Position numbers and translations under genes: made by a program. DNA of 64,000 bases, taken from positions 62,001 through 126,000 of the forward strand of contig JABYQU010000017.1 of assembly GCA_022264855.1 (NCBI GenBank). Reading direction: 5' to 3'. The notes under the pieces were generated by a model that saw nothing but the letters and a program-made list of their open reading frames with translations, was not told the DNA's origin and made no database searches. The DNA comes from Lenzites betulinus (taxonomy: Eukaryota > Basidiomycota > Agaricomycetes > Polyporales > Polyporaceae). Below, one piece after another: positions 57,494 to 64,000 of this stretch; the stretch's first letter is position 1; each line of letters starts with the position of its first letter.

Positions 57494-58799
57494 ATGTCGA
57501 ATAAGCAGCGTCTCGTTCTCTCTATCATTGACTTTTTGAACCAGTCCATCGAGGATGGTACTGTTAAGCAGGACGACAAGGAGAGCTTGGAGGTAGCTGG
57601 TACGTTGCACGATTCTTTCCTCGCGGATATGGGCACATATTTACCAAATCACGCCTCATAATTCCTGCGCAGTCCAATGCATCGGCGAGGCATTTGGTGT
57701 CGATCCCGCCGACAAGGCGCAAGCTGACCGGCTCTCAGTGAAGCCCGCAAATCTGCTATCCATCTTCGATGTCTTCCTGAAAACCAAGGACAAGCTTGCG
57801 TCTCCCCCCGCCGCGGGCGCGTCCGCATCCACCTCTACGTCCTCGCCGAAGACCCCGTCTGCCTCGGACAAGGCTGCAGCAGAGAATTACAAAGCAACCG
57901 GTAACTCACACATGTCCACGAAGAAGTACGACGACGCGATCAAGGCGTACACTCAGGCGATCGCTCTCGATGCAACAAACGCTGTTTACTTCTCGAACCG
58001 TGCCGCGGCCTACTCCAGCAAGGGCGAGCACCCCTCTGCGGTCCTAGACGCAGAAAAGGCAATCGAGGTAGACCCCGCGTTCGTCAAGGCTTACCATCGG
58101 CTGGGGTGCGTGCCTTTCCTTTGTCGAATCTGCACCCATTATTGACAACTATCTTTTCGGGAAGGCATGCACATTACTCGCTCGGTGATTACAAGGAGGC
58201 AGCGTCTGCGTTCCGCCGCGGCCTGGAAGTTGATCCGAACAACGCGTCGCTCAAATCCGGCCTGCAAAACGCGGAGGCGCGTATTGTCCCCGAGGACGAC
58301 ATTTACGACGACATGCCCCCACTCGAGCCGGCCCCGGCCAGAGGCGTAGCCGGCGCTGGTGCTTCGGGTCCGGGTGCGGGCGACATGGCGGAAATGCTCC
58401 GCAACATGGGCATGGGCGGCGACGCTGAGGGCCCTGGGGGTGCCGCGGGTGCCGGGGGCATGCCCGACCTCTCGTCGTTCATGAACAACCCGATGATGAT
58501 GCAGATGGCCCAGCAGATGATGGCGAACGGCGGCTTGGAGCGCCTCATGCAGAACCCGTCTCTCGCGAACATGGTGCGTACTTGCTAGGCCTGATATGCG
58601 GCATACTGATTTTGACCTCGGATGTAGATGAACCGCATGCAATCGGGTGGCGGCATGCCATCTATGTCTGAGCTTATGTCCGACCCTAGCCTTCGGGACA
58701 TGTGAGTACGGTCATTCACGTCCCGGTGTCCTTATGCTCAAACGTTTCATATGCAGCGCGAGTCAGTTCGGTGGTGCCGGAGGTGCAGGTGGTCGTTGA
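57494..58799 (+). CDS. SGT2: SGT2, TPR co-chaperone for tail-anchored proteins
   Basis: It receives tail-anchored membrane proteins after synthesis, passes them to the GET pathway and binds Hsp70/Hsp90. It starts MSNKQRLVLSIIDFLNQSIE with the N-terminal dimerisation domain (VQCIGEAFGVDP), which binds Get4/Get5. Three TPR repeats follow: AAENYKATGNSHMSTKKYDD, NAVYFSNRAAAYSSKGEHPS and AFVKAYHRLG joined to HAHYSLGDYKEAASAFRRGL. The C-terminus is Gly/Met-rich (MAEMLRNMGMGG, NNPMMMQMAQQMMANGG), the substrate-binding part, ending ASQFGGAGGAGGR. Five exons are seen. Layout and length match the family. It converges on SPC7 with 236 bp between stops. Confidence 0.94.
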
Positions 58800-59035
58800 A
58801 CCCGCAGCTTCCTTCAGGACGATAGTAATCTGTTCTCATCCATGTCGAGTCTCTGCGATCCGGTTTGACGATTGATGTAAAGCTGTAATTCATAGTGGTG
58901 CTTTCAGTTTTCTAGAACACATGCGCATAACCTTTCCCGAAACGCCTGATGCTTTGACAAACCGAAGGAAGTGCTAGTTATGGAGATGAAACAAGAAATA
59001 CAACACGGGGTATAGTAGATGATAAATACAGAAGC

Positions 59036-62000
59036 TCATTGCTCGTACATCTCCGTCGCCTCTATACAAGCGTCCAAAAGGCAGCCATGGCTGTCTGCCG
59101 GCGTGACCTGCGACAGCCGGCCGAATATCGCGTTCAGTACCGCCTCCGGCCTGTAAGTTAGATAATCGTCAGTAAACTTATGCTCGGTATGTGAGTGCAG
59201 ATAGAAACGTACTCGATAGCACCATACGCCCGTTTCACGTCCGTCTTCAGCCCCTGTACCGAGAGCGGCCAGCGAGAGTACGTGTCCTTGCCCCAGATGA
59301 ACGAGATGAGCGCCTTGCCTGCTACGCGCGGGAACATGACCGTCGCGGTCGCGCGTAGAACTGGCTCGTTGTGCTCGTCGATGAGTGACTCGACGATGAG
59401 AGGGTACTTGATGGCGAGGAACGAGAGCTGCGAGCGGAGTTGCGCGCAGGAGGACCAGAAATCGCCCAGCCGCTCGACCACCTAGAATTGTCGATTTGCG
59501 TCAACAATCAACTTGTGAGCAGGATATGGAACGGCGTTGACGTACCTGCTTGATGTCAAGCTTCTCGTCGGACTGCTTGACCAGGCTCGTCGCCGTCTTC
59601 ACAACGAGGTCCGTGAACTGCGGGAAAGCATCGCGCTCCTTCAGCTTCGATTGCTTCGTGCGCGAGATGGTGGCCTGCGCCAATATAGGCTTGTAGTTCT
59701 TGCACGGCAGCGAGACTTGATACTTGGACGCGTAGGTGAGTTCAACCAACACCGAGGTGTGCGTGACTGCACGCCACAGGTGCAGATCTTGCAGGGCCTC
59801 AAGTTCGTCTGTCCCACTCCATATAAGCAAACGAACGCACATGTTTTTGGCGTTGGAAAGCAAACTCACCTTTGAGTCGGAACACCTCGGCGCTGGTACT
59901 CTCTTTCTGTATGTGGATGATATGCTTCGCCTTGGAGATTGAAGCCGTAGCCTCCTCTTTCTGCGCATCGAGCTCCCCAAGCTTCTCATCCAGCCTCTCC
60001 AGCTTCGCCTTAGCCTCAGAGACGTCAGCCCGGAATGCTTCAATTTCCGTGCTGGACAACGACTCAGTATGTCTACATTGAAAGACATTGATGTGTGAGA
60101 GGCGCACCTCTGCTCCGCAATGGTCGCCTTGAGCTCGTTCAGGAAGTCCTTGTCGGAGTTCTCAATCTCGTCGATGTCGGCCTGTTCTTGTGCGAGGAGC
60201 TTAGTGACCTCCGCGTACTCCTCACGAAGTGCGGGAAGGATGTCTTGCGCATCCTTGATGACTCCGGCGAGATAGGTCGCATCCTACGGGAACATGAGTT
60301 GCGTCAGCAAATTGAGCTGATTAACTAAGCGGCTGGACATACGGATTCGAGGTTGGTGAAGCCCTGCGCAGCAGATTCGTACAACTGCTCAACCCACTGC
60401 AGCTTCCAATCATACCACTGAGACTTTGCGGTGCCCATATTGTGCGACTTAATTAGCTTCAGTTGGTGCTACGGGTACCATCGTGAGCGACTTTCTCCTC
60501 ATGGAGATAATGACCACTCACGATGAGCATCGCCTGCTCGCCCTCATCAACAGCCGCGAACTCCTTGAACAAGCTCGGCGTAACTTTGAACGCCTCCTCT
60601 TCTGCCTCGCGATAGATCTTCTTACATTCCTGGATGTATGCCGTCAAGTCTCGCGCAACCGCGCCGTAGAGGTCGAGCCGTGGCATGTCCACCGCCAGCG
60701 CGACCGCGAACTCAGCCAGCGGTATCGCTTCCTCATCCTCCCCACCGGCACCAGGGCCCACGGAACCTGCGGCATCGCGCGTGGTGGATGATGACCGCCG
60801 ACGTGCACGCGGACGGAGTTGTCCGGGAAGAACGGTTGAGCGGCGCGGCTTGGGCATCGTCAGCTCATCCATGAAGCGGATGCCAGTCATCTGGAAAAAC
60901 TGTTCGATGGAGATGGTTGGCTGTGGGGCAAGGACATCAATAAACACCTCAAGACCACGCTCGTTGAGACTTACTCCGTCGTCATCTTGAAGCGGTTCAT
61001 CGGGCACACCGTCCCTCCATGCCTGCGAGACACCCGTGGGGTCCTCCGCCATATGCGTGTCAGGGTCCACAGTCATCGACACATCGATGATGCGCGACTG
61101 CGAGCCTGCCGGTTTCTTGATGTGCGTGACCGGACGACCCCTCGTAGGCACCGCGGAAGGAGGCATCATCGCTCCTGACGGAGAGGGTGCGTTCCTCAGC
61201 GCTGGCGCAGGGGATGCTACTCTGAGCGGACCTGGGGCAGGAGAAGCCCTCGTCGTGTCGGAAGCATCAGTAGCGTCAGGCGCCATCCCCCTGTCGGGCT
61301 CTTTGCCTTTGGAAGATGTAGGGATTGGGCTGCCAGAACGCTGTGCGCGAGCGTCGTTAGCAAGCTGCGTTAGGTCGGGGTATAATGCGCCCCCTTCCGC
61401 TGTGTCTGCGCGATTGTTGATACTGGAGTCGCTGTGCGACCGTACGAGCGGCACGATCGGGCCTGTCTGGGACGGCTGCCCACCCATGCTGGCGCGAGTT
61501 CGCAAACCTCCGCCACCACCTGGGCCTGCTGCTTTCGTTCCAGAAGTCGATGCACCGGCCGTGGATGCTTGGTTTGGTAGGATGCCACCACCGAGACTCT
61601 TCCTTTGCGCGAAATAGCCAGCGGGGCGGCGTACCATACTCGTGCGCCTATTCCCATTGGCTCCTGACGCGGGTTGAGTTGCAGCTTCTGTAGCCTCGTC
61701 ATCGGGAGAGGTGTCTGTGGCCGGGTGTTCGAACGTCGCGGTACGTGCAGCAGACAATCGCCCCACCGCGGGGCGTTTCGCTGCGCTCGGAGTACCTGCA
61801 TCTGTATCCGGTAGATCGAAGGCTGGTCGCTTGGGGGACTTCGGCACTGTGGGAGGAGCAAAGGCCGCTGTGCCTCGGTGCGGCTGGTGGGGATTGGCGA
61901 TTGGGGCTGGGATCTTCGAAGGAGAGTTCGCCCTAGGGTGACTGAAATTAAAGGGCTTCGGAATCGTCGCGGGGCCAGGCGACTTGGAGGGAGATCGAGG

Positions 62001-63835
62001 GGGGTGACTTTGAATTTCAGGTGCAGGGGCGGGAACGGGGGCAGCGTGAGTAGGATCGGGAGCAGAGAAAACGCTAGAGCCAAAGCCTCCAGGTTTGGGC
62101 GCGCTGAAGACACTCGACCCCAAGCCGCCAGAAGTCGGGGCACTGAAAACACTGGATCCCAGGCCTCCGGTAGTGGACGCATTGAACACACTTGCTGACA
62201 ACGAGTGCCCCAGAGGCTCGGGTTCGGGTTCGGATTGTACGACTGTTGCGGTCGGCGGTACTGGCGGTTTGGGTGTGATAGGAACAAGAACACGGACATT
62301 GCCGTCATGAACGTCTGTCATGTCCATCGAGGATTCGAGCGTGCCTAAGCTTGTGCGTTGCGTTAGGTTGATCGTGCGATTATCTAGATCGGCACTTTCG
62401 TCCCCAAAGCTGTCGTCGGTGCTGAAGGTATCATCAGCTGGTATCTGTTCTTGCGGGACATCTTCCTCGCCGAAACTGTCATCCCCCCGTTGCAGAGTAG
62501 GCTGGCCGAGCCCGAGCGAGACGCGAGCCTGCTGCAGCCGGCTCATTGCAGACGTCAAATCCATGTCTGCCTCCCCGTCGTCGTCATTGTCGTCTTCATC
62601 CTCAGCCGATTGTCCATAGCCCTGATGGAAGTAACCAGCCTGACTAGGCGAGTGTTGAATCATCACCGCGTCGTCGTCGGATTCGGGAGGTGGTGGCTCG
62701 TACGGCTCGCTTCCTGCATGTGTCATAGCGCGTAATTGGAGCCATACGGGGTCTGGTTCTCGAGGTTCGCGCATGGACGGCAAAACGGGAATGGTGAACT
62801 CCATAGGTTCCCCAGATGAGCCTTCCGATGCAAAAGAGGAGCCGGTATGGGCCGAGGATGTCGTCAGTTCCTCTTCGTGTTGGAAAGACTCGTTTTCCTC
62901 CTGAAGCGATTGATCATCCCGCGCGCCCGCAGTCTGGTGCTGAGCTACGGGGGCGATCGAGGACCGTCGACGCGAAAGACCCGCGAGAGATGACCGAGGG
63001 CCCCCTAGGGAGAGTGACCGCTTTCGTTCAATATTGAGAGCGATGGCTTCAGTGATCTCCATGTCCGAACCGTCGTCTTCATCATCGGTAAATTCATCTT
63101 CCTGTACCGCTGAAGCAGCACCCACTCGGTTCTGATTGAGGAAGTCCTGAGGAAGCGGTGCGGTGTCGTCCATGTCCATGTCCATAGAACGTTCACCGAA
63201 CTCGCTGTATGCGCCAGAAGATCTTCGGCGGTACGACACCCGACGCTGAGGTTGAGAGGGACCTGGTATAGCGTTTTCATCGTTCTCTGCACGAGTGACG
63301 AATGCACCGGAGGATTCAGGGGAGATAGGGGAAGGGGATGCGCCTTTACCATGGGACGTGTCCTTGTGGAAGAGCCGGACATGGGTATGAGGGGCAAAGC
63401 TGACTCGTCGAGCAAGACTTTTGCGAGGTCCCGGGCCGTGCACTTGCGTGAAGTCCATAGTTTGAGTCATGTTTCCATCGTCTGTGGCGGAAGTGGAGAA
63501 TTCGCCCGTGTCGGACGGTCTGCCAAGTTGGGGAAGGTTGAGCGAGCCCTTGAGAATGCTTTTGCGAGGCACCTGAATGAACATAAACGTTAGGTGAACC
63601 AGCCTCATAATTGCCAGATAGATCTCAGCGACTCCTCTTAAATACGGAGGTATATAGAGTAGGTACCCGTATGATTGTGAATATGCCTCACCAATAGTCG
63701 TCGCGCCTTGGCGGATGGGCTCAATCGCTCTCCTGGTGCAATGCTGTATGCGCGCCGTCTGCTACTGGGCTTGGCCTGTCCGTGACCGAGGACGGCGATA
63801 GAACGTCGCCTGTGCGGGGACGGTTTCTTGGACAT
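59036..63835 (-). CDS. SPC7: SPC7/KNL1/Spc105 kinetochore scaffold
   Basis: Outer-kinetochore scaffold that recruits PP1 and the Bub1/Bub3 checkpoint proteins. It starts MSKKPSPHRRRSIAVLGHGQ (63835); an in-frame ATG at 63898 would add 21 residues. It is about 1,400 residues long. The PP1-docking motifs are SILK (residues about 53-56) and RRVSFAPH (RVSF at about 104-107). Five MELT-like motifs are visible: MDFT, MEIT, MEFT, MDLT and MDMT. The middle is disordered and includes a 13-residue repeat. The C-terminal Spc7 domain begins near ISIEQFFQMTGIRFMDELTM, followed by long coiled coils (EAFRADVSEAKAKLERLDEK, LGELDAQKEEATASI) and an RWD-like end (VMFPRVAGKALISFIWGKD). The last residues are TEMYEQ at 59036. 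Introns are few and the middle exon exceeds 3 kb. ACGCGT boxes lie upstream. Confidence 0.92.
62062..62196 (-). repeat. 39-nt tandem repeat inside SPC7
   Basis: Three to four copies encode a 13-residue unit with the core GGLGSSVFSAP; the first copy (SASVFNASTT) is degenerate. Copies differ by a few bases, so the array is not fully homogenised. The unit looks like a nucleoporin-type GLG/FG spacer but its role is unknown. Confidence 0.8.
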
Positions 63836-63901
63836 ATTCAACGATCCAAGGCCACGAAACCAAGAAGTCGAGGGAGAGTGGGTGGTGGTTGTGGACAAAA
63901 G

Positions 63902-63961
63902 ACGCGTTGATCGCGCGACGCGCCCACAGCGTAGAACGCGTCGGTCACGTGGTCGACGCGT
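63902..63961. promoter_or_regulatory. Three ACGCGT (MCB) boxes upstream of SPC7
   Basis: ACGCGT occurs at 63902-63907, 63936-63941 and 63956-63961, that is 67-126 bp before the SPC7 ATG at 63835. In fungi the MBF complex binds this motif and drives G1/S genes. Three copies in 60 bp are unlikely by chance even in GC-rich DNA. They could also serve a divergent gene beyond the window. Confidence 0.65.
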
Positions 63962-64000
63962 TCCTCGTGGTTGCGCTTGTCGTACCTCGCGGCGTCGGAC

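Noticed and set aside
1..64000. tRNA, rRNA or CRISPR features
   Set aside because: I looked for the T-loop pattern GGTTCRANNCC with a cloverleaf context and for spaced direct repeats. Hits such as the one near 21660 lie in genes and do not fold.

Overview
The window looks like nuclear DNA of a basidiomycete fungus, most likely an Agaricomycete such as a wood-decay polypore. Genes are broken by many short introns, usually about 45-75 nt with GT-AG ends and CTNAC-like branch points. Housekeeping proteins are fungal in type: NPL4, COX19, the Rieske protein, PRP19, SGT2 and SPC7. Several cytochrome P450s and a DUF6534-type membrane protein are present, as is typical of mushroom genomes. I reconstructed 21 protein genes by joining exons by hand. 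I saw no tRNA, rRNA, CRISPR array or recognisable transposase.

Layout. 0-9.3 kb (all plus): the 3' part of NPL4, a glutamine-rich bZIP factor, COX19, a glycerophosphodiester phosphodiesterase and the Rieske protein RIP1. 9.9-16.4 kb (both minus): an SR-type RNA-binding protein and an SR-protein kinase of the SRPK/Dsk1 type, each with one very long intron. 18.6-24.5 kb (plus): a STE20/FRAY-type kinase and an F-BAR RhoGAP. 25-32.8 kb (minus): a class 3 lipase, a PIF1-type helicase with an RNase H1-type hybrid-binding N-terminus, and a NUDIX protein with a membrane tail.

33.7-57.1 kb is an accessory block. It holds four P450s (A minus, B minus, C plus, D plus), a DUF6534-like membrane protein and an RTA1-like membrane protein, with the splicing factor gene PRP19 embedded. 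P450-A and P450-D are close paralogues in opposite orientation at the two edges. No polyketide synthase, peptide synthetase or terpene cyclase was recognised, so the block may serve detoxification or tailoring rather than a full biosynthetic pathway. The gaps here are long (1.2-2 kb) and one carries a foldback (MITE-like) element at about 50.65-51.03 kb.

57.5-63.8 kb: the co-chaperone SGT2 (plus) and the kinetochore scaffold SPC7/KNL1 (minus) converge. Three ACGCGT boxes lie upstream of SPC7.

Common themes are splicing (SR protein, SRPK, PRP19), respiration (COX19, RIP1) and Rho/kinase signalling. The most unusual features are the hybrid-binding helicase, the 46-nt perfect palindrome near 4.6 kb, the foldback element, the inverted P450 pair and several micro-exons and GC-AG introns. 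Exon joins rest on splice signals, reading frame and remembered family motifs; nothing was aligned against a database.
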